This document shows positions 10,198 to 20,121 of a stretch of DNA of 64,000 nt, in pieces. The position numbers and the translations under genes are program-made. Position 1 is the first letter of the stretch. Each line of letters begins with the position of its first letter. A model generated the notes under the pieces. The model made no database searches. It was not told the DNA's origin and saw only the letters and a program-made list of their open reading frames with translations. This DNA is from Hyphomicrobiales bacterium (GTDB taxonomy: Bacteria > Pseudomonadota > Alphaproteobacteria > Rhizobiales > Kaistiaceae): positions 1 through 64,000 of the forward strand of contig JAAEOR010000060.1 in the NCBI GenBank assembly GCA_024222895.1, in the 5' to 3' direction.

Positions 10198-12246
10198 CTA
10201 TCGAACCATTGCCGCGACGTTGCCGCCGTCTACCGTGAGGATCGCACCGGACGTTTTCTTGGCTTTCGCCAGGTGAACGAATGCCTCCGCGACGTCTCGC
10301 CCGGTGACCTCTCTCTTGATCAGGTTGCCGCGCATGTACTGCTCGGGCGTAATCCCTCGAGCCTTGGCACGTTCCGCCACGAACTCTTCGGTGAGAAGCT
10401 TTGTGCGGATACGGTCGGCGTTGACCGCATTGGCGGTGATTCCGTCACTACCATGTTCGATTGCATATTGCCGGACCAAGGCCATCAGGGCAGCCTTGGA
10501 CGTTCCATATGGTCCGAAATCGGGCCCTGGGTTCACCGCTTGCTTTGAGACGTTGAAGACGATGGCGCCCCCGGTGCCTTGTTGGTTCATGACATGAACA
10601 CAGGCCCTGGCCATGAGGTGATGCGACCAGAAGTTCAACTCGAAGGCCTTGCGGAACAGGTCGTCCTCGACTGAGGCGAGGCCGCCTTGGAATGCCGCGC
10701 CGGCATTGGAGATCAGGATGTCCACGCCGCCGAACCGGTCGACAACCTGATCCACGGCTGCTTTGACAGACACCGGGTCGGTCACGTCACAGACGAAAGC
10801 AGCCGCGCCCATCTCCTTCGCGGCTTGCTCCACGCCGTCGGCATCAATGTCGAGGAGGGCGACTTCTGCGCCCTCGGTTTTGAGCAGAGCGGCAGTCTCA
10901 TATCCCAAACCGCTTGCACCGCCGGTCACGATCGCGATCTGGCGGGTCAGCGGCTTTTCGGTTGCCTTGGCGATTTTCGCCTGCTCAAGCGGCCAGTATT
11001 CGATGTCGAAGGCGTCTTCTTCCGATAGGGCGACGAACGTACCGATGCCCTCCGCCTTGGCGATGACGTCAACCGTTGCCTCTGCGATGTCGGCACTGAT
11101 GGCAGCATCTTTTGCGTTTTTGCCGACACCAAAAAGCCCCATACCAGGGACGTAGACCATGCGCGGAACTGGGTCGAGAATCTTGAACCCTCCGCCGACG
11201 CGGGCGTTGTTGCGTGCGAAGTAGTCCGCATAGTCCGCATGGAACCGGGCGACTGCTTCCTTGAGTTCTGCGGCGAAGATGTCGAGAGCACCAGCTGCAG
11301 GTGCCGGCGCAACCATGCCGAACCGCTTGACCCGGAGCGAATGGTCTGGCGTGGCGTTGCCGCGGATTGCGTAGTCGGCGACGTTCTCACCGTCGGCGAA
11401 ATGGCGGATCTGGTCCGAGGTCCGGAAATCCATCACCCAACGATCGGGCCGTCCTTCGATTTCCGTTTCCCGAGACAATGCTCCGCGCAGGATTGGAGCG
11501 ACTTCCGCCAAGCTCGGAGCGTCCGGCGGAAGGCTGGCACCGGCGAACGGTCGTGACGATCCTTCAGCCAGCCGCCTTTCGGCGGCATCGCACATGCTGA
11601 TCATGTCGTCATAGGACTGGCGCGGGTCTTCGCTGTAGGTGAAGATTCCATGATTCAAAAGAATCATGTGCTTTGCGTCAGGATTGCTGTCCAGAATGTC
11701 GCGGACCACCTTCGCCAGGATGAAACCCGGCATGACATAGGGAACGATGGTGGTGTCCGGGAACAGGTCACGAATGATCGCTTCGCCGTCCGGTTGGTTG
11801 GTCAGGGAGACGATGGAGTTTGCATGTGTATGATCGACATGCTTGTGCGGAATGATCGCGTGTAGCACCGCTTCGATCGACGGATTGGGGGCATAAGGAT
11901 CGAGCAGAAGTCGGCGTTGGGCCGAAACCAGATCCTCGTCGGATAACTCCGGTATGCGGGCGAGGGCCGCCAACGGTGCCATCTCGACAGCCGGCAAGCC
12001 GGCTGCTTCGATCGTGCCCATGTCCCAGCCGGAGCCTTTGACGCAGAGGACGTCGTGCTCGGTGCCGAGCGGGTCGATCGCTTTCGTCTTGACCGAGGTG
12101 TTGCCGCCACCGTGCAGAACAAGCAGCGGGTCCTGCCCGATGATCCGGGTCGTGTATGTGCGTAAGGCAAGGTCTTCGTTGATCCCTTGCTTGGCATAGT
12201 CAGCCACGAGGGTATCCAGATCGGATTGGTTCCAATGCGATTTCAT
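10198..12246 (-). CDS. Bifunctional class II aldolase / short-chain dehydrogenase (rhamnulose-1-P aldolase/SDR-type fusion)
   Basis: N-term LHGGGNTSVKTKA and HKHVDHTHANSIVSL (class II aldolase metal site); C-term IVTGGASGLGYETA...ISNAG...YGTSKAAL (SDR). Confidence 0.9.
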   Translation of the reverse strand: MKSHWNQSDLDTLVADYAKQGINEDLALRTYTTRIIGQDPLLVLHGGGNTSVKTKAIDPLGTEHDVLCVKGSGWDMGTIEAAGLPAVEMAPLAALARIPELSDEDLVSAQRRLLLDPYAPNPSIEAVLHAIIPHKHVDHTHANSIVSLTNQPDGEAIIRDLFPDTTIVPYVMPGFILAKVVRDILDSNPDAKHMILLNHGIFTYSEDPRQSYDDMISMCDAAERRLAEGSSRPFAGASLPPDAPSLAEVAPILRGALSRETEIEGRPDRWVMDFRTSDQIRHFADGENVADYAIRGNATPDHSLRVKRFGMVAPAPAAGALDIFAAELKEAVARFHADYADYFARNNARVGGGFKILDPVPRMVYVPGMGLFGVGKNAKDAAISADIAEATVDVIAKAEGIGTFVALSEEDAFDIEYWPLEQAKIAKATEKPLTRQIAIVTGGASGLGYETAALLKTEGAEVALLDIDADGVEQAAKEMGAAAFVCDVTDPVSVKAAVDQVVDRFGGVDILISNAGAAFQGGLASVEDDLFRKAFELNFWSHHLMARACVHVMNQQGTGGAIVFNVSKQAVNPGPDFGPYGTSKAALMALVRQYAIEHGSDGITANAVNADRIRTKLLTEEFVAERAKARGITPEQYMRGNLIKREVTGRDVAEAFVHLAKAKKTSGAILTVDGGNVAAMVR

Positions 12247-12265
12247 CGACGTCTCCAGAATTGGA

Positions 12266-13336
12266 TCAGGCAGCGACCCGTTCGCCGGTTGATTTATCGA
12301 AAACATGGATCTTCGCTGGATCAACAGCGAAGCTCATTTGATCGCCGGGCTTGCCCTTTGTGCTGCGGGGTGCAACTGCGACAAACTCCACGCCGTTGAC
12401 GTCCAGATGCATCTGCTTGTCAGCGCCGGTCTTCTCGGCGACGTCCAGCCGCCCGGTGATGGCACCCGCGGGGTCAACGGTCACGTCGGTTGGTCGGATT
12501 CCGCAAATCACCGGTCGGCGGGCGTGAGCTGCAAACGAAGCCGGCAATGAAAGTTTCAGTCCCTGGGAGCGGAAGCCGGCGGCACCGTCCTCAACCTCGA
12601 TTTCGCCTTCCTGGCAATTGATCTGTGGCGATCCGATGAACTCGGCCACGTAGCGACTGTTCGGAACGTCGTAAAGGTCGTCCGCCGACCCCATCTGGAC
12701 GATGCCACCATCTTTCATCAGGACGATCTTGTCAGCCATTGTCATGGCTTCGATCTGGTCGTGGGTGACATAGATCGTTGTCGCATTGAGGCGTTCGTGC
12801 AATTGCCGGATCTCGATCCGCATATGAGCCCTGAGCTTTGCGTCGAGGTTCGAAAGCGGCTCGTCGAAAAGAAAGACCTTGGCGTTGCGAACCATAGCGC
12901 GGCCCATCGCGACGCGTTGACGCTGACCGCCAGAAAGCTCCGCCGGTTTGCGGTCGAGATACTCAGTCAAATTCAGAACCCGTGCGGCCTCGTCGACTTT
13001 CCTGGTAATCTCTTCCTTTGACTTCTTCGCAACCTCCAGGCTGAAGGCAATGTTCTCCCGAACCTTCATGGTTGGATAGAGCGCGTAGTTCTGGAAGACC
13101 ATAGCGATATTGCGATCGCGGGGATGGACGTCGTTGACCACCTTTCCGTCGATGGAAATCTCGCCTGAGGAGATCGTCTCCAGACCGGCGGTCATGCGAA
13201 GAAGCGTCGTCTTTCCACACCCCGACGCCCCCAGCAGGACGACGAATTCGCCATCCTTGATGTCAAGGGACAGGTCTCTCATGACCTCTACGGCGCCGAA
13301 GGATTTTCCGACGCCGTGGTAGGTGACATTGGCCAT
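12266..13336 (-). CDS. ABC transporter ATP-binding protein, MalK/UgpC type
   Basis: Walker A GASGCGKTTLL, LSGGQRQRVAMGRAMVR, VFLFDEPLSNLDAKLR, C-terminal TOBE-like domain. Confidence 0.95.
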   Translation of the reverse strand: MANVTYHGVGKSFGAVEVMRDLSLDIKDGEFVVLLGASGCGKTTLLRMTAGLETISSGEISIDGKVVNDVHPRDRNIAMVFQNYALYPTMKVRENIAFSLEVAKKSKEEITRKVDEAARVLNLTEYLDRKPAELSGGQRQRVAMGRAMVRNAKVFLFDEPLSNLDAKLRAHMRIEIRQLHERLNATTIYVTHDQIEAMTMADKIVLMKDGGIVQMGSADDLYDVPNSRYVAEFIGSPQINCQEGEIEVEDGAAGFRSQGLKLSLPASFAAHARRPVICGIRPTDVTVDPAGAITGRLDVAEKTGADKQMHLDVNGVEFVAVAPRSTKGKPGDQMSFAVDPAKIHVFDKSTGERVAA

Positions 13337-13346
13337 ACGGCGCGCC

Positions 13347-14072
13347 TCAGTACTTTTGTCTTGTTGGGGTCAGGCAGATTTCCTGGACAAGGGCGTTTTG
13401 CGGCAGTTGATAGGCGTTCAGAATGAGGTCACCGACGATGTCCGCTCCTATACCACCACCGATCTTGACCTTGTTTTGCTTGTACGCCGCCTTTGTCTCC
13501 TCATCGAGGACTCCGGTCAGGACCTCTGTTTCGATAACGCCCGGCGATACGACCAAGACGCGTACGCCGTAATCGGCGAGGTACTCTCTCAGCGATTCCG
13601 ACACTGCGTGCACAAAGAACTTCGTACCGCAATAAACGGTGTGATCCGGATAGACTTTTCGGCCGGCAATGGAACTCATCATGACCAGCGTGCCGGTCTT
13701 GCGTTCCATCATACTGTTCATCACGGCATGGACCGTGTTCATCACGCCCTTGGTATTGATGTCGATCATCTCGTCCCATTCTTCGGGCGGTTGACGACCG
13801 ATGTCGGCAAGACGGGCGATGCCGGCATTGGCGAACATCATGTCCACCGGGCCGAACTCCGCTTCGGCTTCGGCCACAGACCGAGAGATCTGCTCTCGAT
13901 CGCGCACATCCACCTGACGGCACATCGACCTGGGTAGGCTCATGGCCTCCATCCGATTGATGCGCCGCGCCATCAGCAGGACCGGATGCCCTGCCGCTGA
14001 AAAGGCACGAGCCGTTGCCTCGCCGATCCCGGAACTGGCCCCAGTGATTGCCACGAGGGGTTTGTCAGTCAT
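13347..14072 (-). CDS. SDR family oxidoreductase
   Basis: ITGASSGIGEATARAF, NAGIARL, YCGTKFFVHAVSESLR. Confidence 0.9.
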   Translation of the reverse strand: MTDKPLVAITGASSGIGEATARAFSAAGHPVLLMARRINRMEAMSLPRSMCRQVDVRDREQISRSVAEAEAEFGPVDMMFANAGIARLADIGRQPPEEWDEMIDINTKGVMNTVHAVMNSMMERKTGTLVMMSSIAGRKVYPDHTVYCGTKFFVHAVSESLREYLADYGVRVLVVSPGVIETEVLTGVLDEETKAAYKQNKVKIGGGIGADIVGDLILNAYQLPQNALVQEICLTPTRQKY

Positions 14073-14167
14073 TGTGGTGCTTCATCTTCTGATAGCTACG
14101 GTCTCAAATAGCTACTTTAGTTCGGCACGGCGACGTTTTTAAGCGCCGCCGTGCCTGGGAGAATCGC

Positions 14168-15658
14168 TCAGCCGGAGACAATCTTGTCCGTGGCTTGCGC
14201 GATATCGTCCATCGCTTCCTTGGCGGAACCGTACTCGCCGGCGAAGTATTTGCCGAGGCGGACCGGAATGGTGTCGTTCGACAGTTCAGCCCACTGCGGC
14301 AGATCGGGCTCCGAACCCATATCCAGCGCGATGGTTTCACGTACCACCGGCAGATGGCGGGTCGTTCCCGCTCCGACGCGGCGATTGGCGATGATGCGCG
14401 GATCTTCATAGACACGGTTGCGGGTCGGACCCGTGCCGCCACCGAGCGCGGTGATCAACACCTGAGTGTCATAGCTGGTCGCCCATTGCATGAAGATCCA
14501 TGCGGCATCCGGGCTCTTCGAGTTCCGCGAAACAGCCAGCGAAGAACCGCCTTGGTGCCCGACACCCGGGATTTCTCCAAAGCCGGTTTCTTCGACAGTG
14601 CGCAGCGTGTGCTTCGGCCTTGGACAACGGGCGGCTTCCATCAAACCGGAGACCTTGGTTGCTTCCGGATCGTCAAAGTAGGGGAAGAATTCGCCCCAGC
14701 TCATCATTGATGCCGCGACGCCCTGCGCGACAGACTGGCCTTGGCCATCCCAGGTCCATCCTGTCACGCCTGGTGGCATGGTCTTCCACAGACGCGTCCA
14801 GTACTCCATTGCTTCGAGGCCGCGCTCGTCGTTGCCGGAGAACTTGCTGTCGGGCGTGAAGATTGAGCCACCGTGGCCCCAGAGCCAGGCCGTCCAATCA
14901 CATTCGAGCGAGTAATGGCCCGACTTCATCTGACCGGTGGCGCCATACATGTCCGGCCCCATCTCGTCGGTGATCGCCTTCGCTTGCTCGTAGTACTCTT
15001 CCAGCGTCTCCGGAGCCTTGAAACCCATCTGATCGTAGATGTCTTTCCGGTACTGCATGATGAAGATCGGGATGTCGTAGGGCACGCCCACCCAGCGGTC
15101 TTCGTATTTGGCGATACCGTCGACAAGCGCCGGCAGGAAGTCACTTACGTCGTAATCCGGCATCGCGAGGTCGGGCTTTTCTTCCAGTTGCTCGCGCGGA
15201 TCGAACACGTCGCGGCTGACCGAGGCTGCCCACGACTGGTCGATATAGTAGAGATCGTATGTCCCGAGTTGCGATGCGATGTCGAGCGTCAGCTTTTGCA
15301 GAACCTGCTCAAGTGGCAAGACTTCGATCTCGACGGTCATGCCGGATGCTTCTTCGAAGTATTGCTTGAGCTGATTGTTGATCGCGTTCGACGGCGGAGT
15401 CGACTCCGTCGCCAGACGCAGGGTCGTCCCGGCAAACGGCTTGGAGACTTCCTTCACCCAGGCGAGGACCTCTTCAGAGGGCCGCAGTTCGCTTGCCTGC
15501 GCAAAGGCCTGCATCGGACGAACGAGTCCGGTCCCGAGCACGCCGGCTCCGAGTCCAAGCACTGATGCGTTCCGCAGGAACGATCGCCGGCTCATTTTTC
15601 CGCGAACGTAGTCGTCCACGACCTTGGCGCGGTAAGACTTGATATTGCTATCTCTCAT
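14168..15658 (-). CDS. ABC transporter sugar/polyol substrate-binding protein with Tat signal
   Basis: Twin-arginine leader KMSRRSFLRNASVLGLGAGVLGTG; extracellular solute-binding family 1 features; upstream of the ATPase and downstream of the permeases on the same strand. Confidence 0.88.
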   Translation of the reverse strand: MRDSNIKSYRAKVVDDYVRGKMSRRSFLRNASVLGLGAGVLGTGLVRPMQAFAQASELRPSEEVLAWVKEVSKPFAGTTLRLATESTPPSNAINNQLKQYFEEASGMTVEIEVLPLEQVLQKLTLDIASQLGTYDLYYIDQSWAASVSRDVFDPREQLEEKPDLAMPDYDVSDFLPALVDGIAKYEDRWVGVPYDIPIFIMQYRKDIYDQMGFKAPETLEEYYEQAKAITDEMGPDMYGATGQMKSGHYSLECDWTAWLWGHGGSIFTPDSKFSGNDERGLEAMEYWTRLWKTMPPGVTGWTWDGQGQSVAQGVAASMMSWGEFFPYFDDPEATKVSGLMEAARCPRPKHTLRTVEETGFGEIPGVGHQGGSSLAVSRNSKSPDAAWIFMQWATSYDTQVLITALGGGTGPTRNRVYEDPRIIANRRVGAGTTRHLPVVRETIALDMGSEPDLPQWAELSNDTIPVRLGKYFAGEYGSAKEAMDDIAQATDKIVSG

Positions 15659-15688
15659 TGGTTTCCTCCGTTTCAGGTTGGGCAGGCT

Positions 15689-16576
15689 TCATTGCTTGAC
15701 CGAGCCGAGCGTGAGCCCGCGCACGAGGTGCTTTTGGACAAGCAGGATGAAGATGAATGCCGGGATCATGGCTGCCGCTCCAAGGGCGGCCATGTTTCCC
15801 CAGGCTGTTCCGGTTGATGTTACGAACGTGGACGACACGACCGGCACCGTCTTCAGCCCGGTCTGGGTGAGGGTCAGGACGAAGAGGAATTCGGTCCAGG
15901 AGAAGATAAAGCAAAGCACCGCGGTGGCCGCGATTCCCCCCTTTACCAGAGGCAATACAATGCGGCGAAAAATCAGCCAACGCGAGGCGCCGTCGATCAT
16001 GCCACTTTCGTCGATCTCCCTCGGGACGTCGTCGAAGAAACTCTTCATTAAGAGAACCGCCAAGGGCAGGTTCATCAGGGTGTGGATGAGGATCACGCCA
16101 GTATATGTGTCCAGCAGGTAAATATCCTTGTAGAGAAAGAAAATCGGGATCGCGACGGCAACAGGCGGCATCATCCTCGTCGATAGAACCCAGGCCACGA
16201 AGTGATGGCGGCCTTTGAAATCCATTCTGCTGAGTGCATACGCGGCGAAGGTGGCTATCGACACGGCCAGTGCGGTCGAGAAAACGGCGATAACGACCGA
16301 GTCCCATATCCGTGGGCCCATTCGATAGTTGCCGCCACCGGGGAGCACCGTGTCGGGATCTCCAAAACCGAACCCCAGCGAAATGCCGAACACTTCTTCG
16401 AAGTTTTTCAGTGTTGGGGAGAATGACCAAACATGTGGCGGGTAGTTGAAGATCTCTCGACCGTCCTTGAACGCCACTGTGATCCAATAATAAAGCGGGA
16501 AGGCGAACAGCAGGACCACGAGCCAGGCGACAACCGCGCGCACCATCCGAGAAGATTTGGATTGCACGATCACTAC
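15689..16576 (-). CDS. ABC transporter permease (MalG/UgpE type)
   Basis: MVRAVVAWLVVLLFAFPLYYWITVAFKDG, EAA-like loop IDESGMIDGASRWLIFRRIVLPLVKGG; start within the longer ORF is uncertain. Confidence 0.88.
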   Translation of the reverse strand, partial: VVIVQSKSSRMVRAVVAWLVVLLFAFPLYYWITVAFKDGREIFNYPPHVWSFSPTLKNFEEVFGISLGFGFGDPDTVLPGGGNYRMGPRIWDSVVIAVFSTALAVSIATFAAYALSRMDFKGRHHFVAWVLSTRMMPPVAVAIPIFFLYKDIYLLDTYTGVILIHTLMNLPLAVLLMKSFFDDVPREIDESGMIDGASRWLIFRRIVLPLVKGGIAATAVLCFIFSWTEFLFVLTLTQTGLKTVPVVSSTFVTSTGTAWGNMAALGAAAMIPAFIFILLVQKHLVRGLTLGSVKQ

Positions 16577-17478
16577 CAGCGCACCTTCGCAACATAAATA
16601 AAGAGGTTCGCGACCACCAAAATGATGACCAGGGCGAATAGCGAAAGCGTTGCCCCGTAGCCCCACTTGATGAAGCTGAACGTCTGTTGCCACGCGTACA
16701 GCGAGAGAGTGTAGGTCGAGGTGCCAGGGCCTCCGCTGGTCATCACGAAGACGTAGTCGAACATGCGGTAGATATCGATGCCGCGGATCAACACGGCGAC
16801 CGCGATTACCTTGCTGAGAAGCGGAAGCGTAATCCTCCGAAACACCATGAGTCCGCGTGCGCCGTCCAACATGGCCGCTTCATAGGGTTCCGGCGGCAGC
16901 GACCGAAGACCGGCAAGAAAGATCAGAACCATGAATGGCGTCCATTGCCAGACATCGACCAGCATCACGCCCCAGAGTGCTGTCGAACCGGTCGCAAGGA
17001 TCGGCTGCGTCTTGTCGAGAACCCCGAGGCTCTCGAGGACGAAGGTCAGGACCCCGAACTCGGGATCCTCGAGCAGGAGGAACATCATCCCTGCAATCGC
17101 CGGCGGCACGACCAGCGTCAGGATCAGGAGCGTGCGGAGAAAGCCGAAGCCCTTTTGGTCCGAATCGAGGAGGAGGGCGATCGCCATGCCGAGCACAAGC
17201 TGGATGGTGAGCGTCACCACGAAATAGAACATGGTGATACCGACTGCCTCCCACATGCGCGTGTCGGCAAACAGCTGGCGCCAGTTGTCGAGGCCTACGT
17301 ACTCGAGCTCTCGCCTGAAAGTAGCGTACTCGTGGAAGCTCAGCCAAATATTGTAGAACAGCGGAACGAGCGTGAACGCCACCAGCATCGCTAGCAGCGG
17401 CAGTAGCCAAATCATTGGCCTGTCCCACGAAAGAACGCCGAGCCTCACCCAGCTCCTCCCCGAAGCCGCTATCATTCC
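16573..17478 (-). CDS. ABC transporter permease (MalF/UgpA type)
   Basis: MIWLLPLLAMLVAFTLVPLFYNIWLSF, EAA loop YEAAMLDGARGLMVFRRITLPLL; start approximate. Confidence 0.88.
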   Translation of the reverse strand, partial: GMIAASGRSWVRLGVLSWDRPMIWLLPLLAMLVAFTLVPLFYNIWLSFHEYATFRRELEYVGLDNWRQLFADTRMWEAVGITMFYFVVTLTIQLVLGMAIALLLDSDQKGFGFLRTLLILTLVVPPAIAGMMFLLLEDPEFGVLTFVLESLGVLDKTQPILATGSTALWGVMLVDVWQWTPFMVLIFLAGLRSLPPEPYEAAMLDGARGLMVFRRITLPLLSKVIAVAVLIRGIDIYRMFDYVFVMTSGGPGTSTYTLSLYAWQQTFSFIKWGYGATLSLFALVIILVVANLFIYVAKVRW

Positions 17479-17486
17479 TTCACAAA

Positions 17487-17544
17487 GTTGCACAGGGTCG
17501 ACATATGCGCAACAATTTTTGCGATGTTGCACATATGAGCGCAA
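17487..17544. promoter_or_regulatory. Two putative operator inverted repeats between the divergent ABC operon and SorC regulator
   Basis: GTTGCACA-N11-TGCGCAAC (17487-17513) and TTGCACATATGAGCGCAA (17527-17544), sharing TTGC[A/G]C half-sites. Confidence 0.5.
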
Positions 17545-17621
17545 AGGCGCTATTGATTTGGCGTCAGGATGACAGAACCCGATTTCGTCGAGAGCCCCGA
17601 TCTGCCCGAGGAGTTACACAC

Positions 17622-18590
17622 ATGAACAGACCCTGGGGGAAAGGGAGCGTCGGGTCTGGCTACGAAACACTGGCCCGGGTTGCGCATCTTTACTACGTGC
17701 TCGGCTACACCCAGGCGGAGATCGCCAAGAGAATTGGCATTACCAGGTTCAAGGTTCATCGCCTGCTTGTGCAGGCGAGGGAAAGGGGCATGGTCCGCAT
17801 CGAGATCGATGTCCCTTTCACGGCGCGTCTGGATCTCGAGTCAATGCTGGTTAGCAGGTTTGGGCTGGGTTCCGCTTTTGTCTGTCCGTCTGAAGAGAGC
17901 GACGACGTGCCCCTTTCGGAGGTCATCGGCCAATATGCAGCGATGGTTTGTGCATCGCTGCTGCGCGACGGACAAACGATTGCGACCTCGTGGGGATCAA
18001 CGCTGAGGGCACTGGCAACGAGCGTCGATCCCGGGGCCGCGCAGGACATCGCGGTGGTCTCGATGATCGGCTCGCTTGCCACGCGGTCGAGCCAGGACAG
18101 ATATGAGGCAGCGTCTGTCTTGGCCGACCGCCTATCCGCCGAGTGCTTCTATCTCCCGGGGCCGATTCTGTGTGACAGCGCGGAAGCCAAGGAAGCGATC
18201 AACGCCCAGCCCACAACGCGATTGGCGATAGAACGGGCGGCAAACGCCGACATTGCGTTCCTCAGCATAGGTGGCCGCAGCATGAGCAGCTTGCGAGAAT
18301 GCGGGATGCTGTCGGATCGTGATTATGAGGAGGCCAAGGCGGCCGGAGCGATTGGCAACCTTCTCGGTCGTTTCATCGGCGAAGATGGAAAACCGATCGA
18401 CCATCCGCTCAACACACTCTGTGTGGGAATTGGCCCCGAGGAAATTCGTGGCATCCCTTGTCGTGTCATGTGCGCCGGCGGCGAGCGAAAGGTCGACGTG
18501 ATTCGCGCGGTCCTAAGACGGGAACAGGCCACGATCCTTGTGACCGATGAGCAAACGGCGCACGCGCTCGTCGAACCTGGTTCCCATTAG
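17622..18590 (+). CDS. SorC-family transcriptional regulator (second)
   Basis: ARVAHLYYVLGYTQAEIAKRIGITRFKVHRLLVQAR HTH; ATG after GAGTTACACAC; SorC effector domain. Confidence 0.88.
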   Translation: MNRPWGKGSVGSGYETLARVAHLYYVLGYTQAEIAKRIGITRFKVHRLLVQARERGMVRIEIDVPFTARLDLESMLVSRFGLGSAFVCPSEESDDVPLSEVIGQYAAMVCASLLRDGQTIATSWGSTLRALATSVDPGAAQDIAVVSMIGSLATRSSQDRYEAASVLADRLSAECFYLPGPILCDSAEAKEAINAQPTTRLAIERAANADIAFLSIGGRSMSSLRECGMLSDRDYEEAKAAGAIGNLLGRFIGEDGKPIDHPLNTLCVGIGPEEIRGIPCRVMCAGGERKVDVIRAVLRREQATILVTDEQTAHALVEPGSH

Positions 18591-18809
18591 GACATCTGCA
18601 ACGATAAACGCTACGGGTCGAACATGCTCCAACCGGTAACCCGCACCGCGACGGACAGGAATCCCCCACACCGAGTCATAGTGCCGCAGGGCAGTCACAG
18701 CCCACCCGATTCAGTTATCGTTGCAGATGTCCTTAGCCTACAAAGAACGCAGACGCCTGCCTGGATCTAGTCTTCTTGGGGGCGGAGGCGTAGCCGAACG
18801 CGCTCCGCG

Positions 18810-19265
18810 TCAGGCCCGGTTGTATTTCGCATCCACGGCCTTGATGGCATCGACATTCCTGGCTGAGCGGCCGTCGGGATCGAAAGCCTCCTTCAAGAAC
18901 GCCTCTGCGATTGCCTTGGCGAGTTCTGGACCGACGACGCGGGCTCCCATCGTGATGATCTGGGCGTTGTTGGAGAGTGCCGCGCGTTCGGCCGAGTACG
19001 TGTCATGGCACTGTGCGGCACGGATACCAGGGACTTTGTTGGCTGCGATCTGCACGCCGATACCCGTTCCGCACACAAGAATCGCGCGATCATACGTCCC
19101 CTCCATCAATGCCGTCGCGACCCGGTCGGACAGGTTCGCGTAGAACGCATCGGGGCCTTCATCGGTCCGGGAGACTTCCGCCACATCGTGCTTGTCCTTG
19201 AGATGTTCCGCGAGGGTCTTCGCGAGTCCTTCACCCGCGCTGTCGCCGGCAACTGCAATCTTCAT
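18810..19265 (-). CDS. rpiB: RpiB/LacAB-family sugar-phosphate isomerase (EryI-like)
   Basis: [41 protein letters not shown]; 4-bp overlap with upstream TIM gene. Confidence 0.88.
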   Translation of the reverse strand: MKIAVAGDSAGEGLAKTLAEHLKDKHDVAEVSRTDEGPDAFYANLSDRVATALMEGTYDRAILVCGTGIGVQIAANKVPGIRAAQCHDTYSAERAALSNNAQIITMGARVVGPELAKAIAEAFLKEAFDPDGRSARNVDAIKAVDAKYNRA

Positions 19266-20053
19266 GAGATATCCTTTCGTTGTCGGATGACGCCAGAGCA
19301 TTTGGCCAGAATGTCGAGGTATCCCTCCGAATTCCAGGCCGAGCGCCCGATAAACAACCCGTCGATGTGCGGGCACTGAATGAGCTCTTCGCAGTTTTGG
19401 GGATTGACCGAGCCGCCGTAGAGACAGGGAATGCGGCGACCAAGGCGTGTCTCAGCCCATGCGATGATCTCAGCCTGACGAGCCTCGGCGTAGTCCGCGC
19501 TAGCGGGAATCCCGCCGTCGCCAATTGCCCAAACGGGCTCGTATGCCAACAGGATGGGGGCAGAAGTCTGGTCGCTCGACAATCGTCCGAGGGCACCGCG
19601 CACTTGCGTCTCAAGCACTTCCTGGGCGCGGCCGGACTCGCGTTCGAGAAGGGTCTCGCCGATGCAGATGAGCGGTATGAGTCCATGGCGGACAGCGGCT
19701 TCGGTCTTCAGTCCGACGGTTTCATCTGTCTCACCGAAATGCTCTCGCCGTTCGGAATGGCCGAACTCTACGAGATCGACACCGCAATCCGTCAACATTG
19801 GGGCGGAGATTTCGCCCGTCCACGCACCTCGATCGGCCCAATGCATATTCTGTGCGCCGACTTTCACGGAGGTTGTAGCCAGGGCGTCCTTGACCTCTCG
19901 GACCACCGTGAAAGGCGGAATAACAAAGCGTTGGATGCGAGCGTCGCGACCGCTGTCGGCACTGGCCAATGCGTCAGCGAAGGATCGTGCCTCGGACAGG
20001 GTCTTGTTCATTTTCCAACTTGTACCGATCCAGAAGTCCGGAGTGCTCTTCAT
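19262..20053 (-). CDS. Triosephosphate isomerase-family protein (TpiA2/EryH-like)
   Basis: [50 protein letters not shown]. Confidence 0.92.
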   Translation of the reverse strand: MKSTPDFWIGTSWKMNKTLSEARSFADALASADSGRDARIQRFVIPPFTVVREVKDALATTSVKVGAQNMHWADRGAWTGEISAPMLTDCGVDLVEFGHSERREHFGETDETVGLKTEAAVRHGLIPLICIGETLLERESGRAQEVLETQVRGALGRLSSDQTSAPILLAYEPVWAIGDGGIPASADYAEARQAEIIAWAETRLGRRIPCLYGGSVNPQNCEELIQCPHIDGLFIGRSAWNSEGYLDILAKCSGVIRQRKDIS

Positions 20054-20121
20054 ATGACGCTCAGTCTCATGATCATTGCGAGAGGGATTGGTCCTTGCGG
20101 GCTGATCCCGTGAAACGTGGT

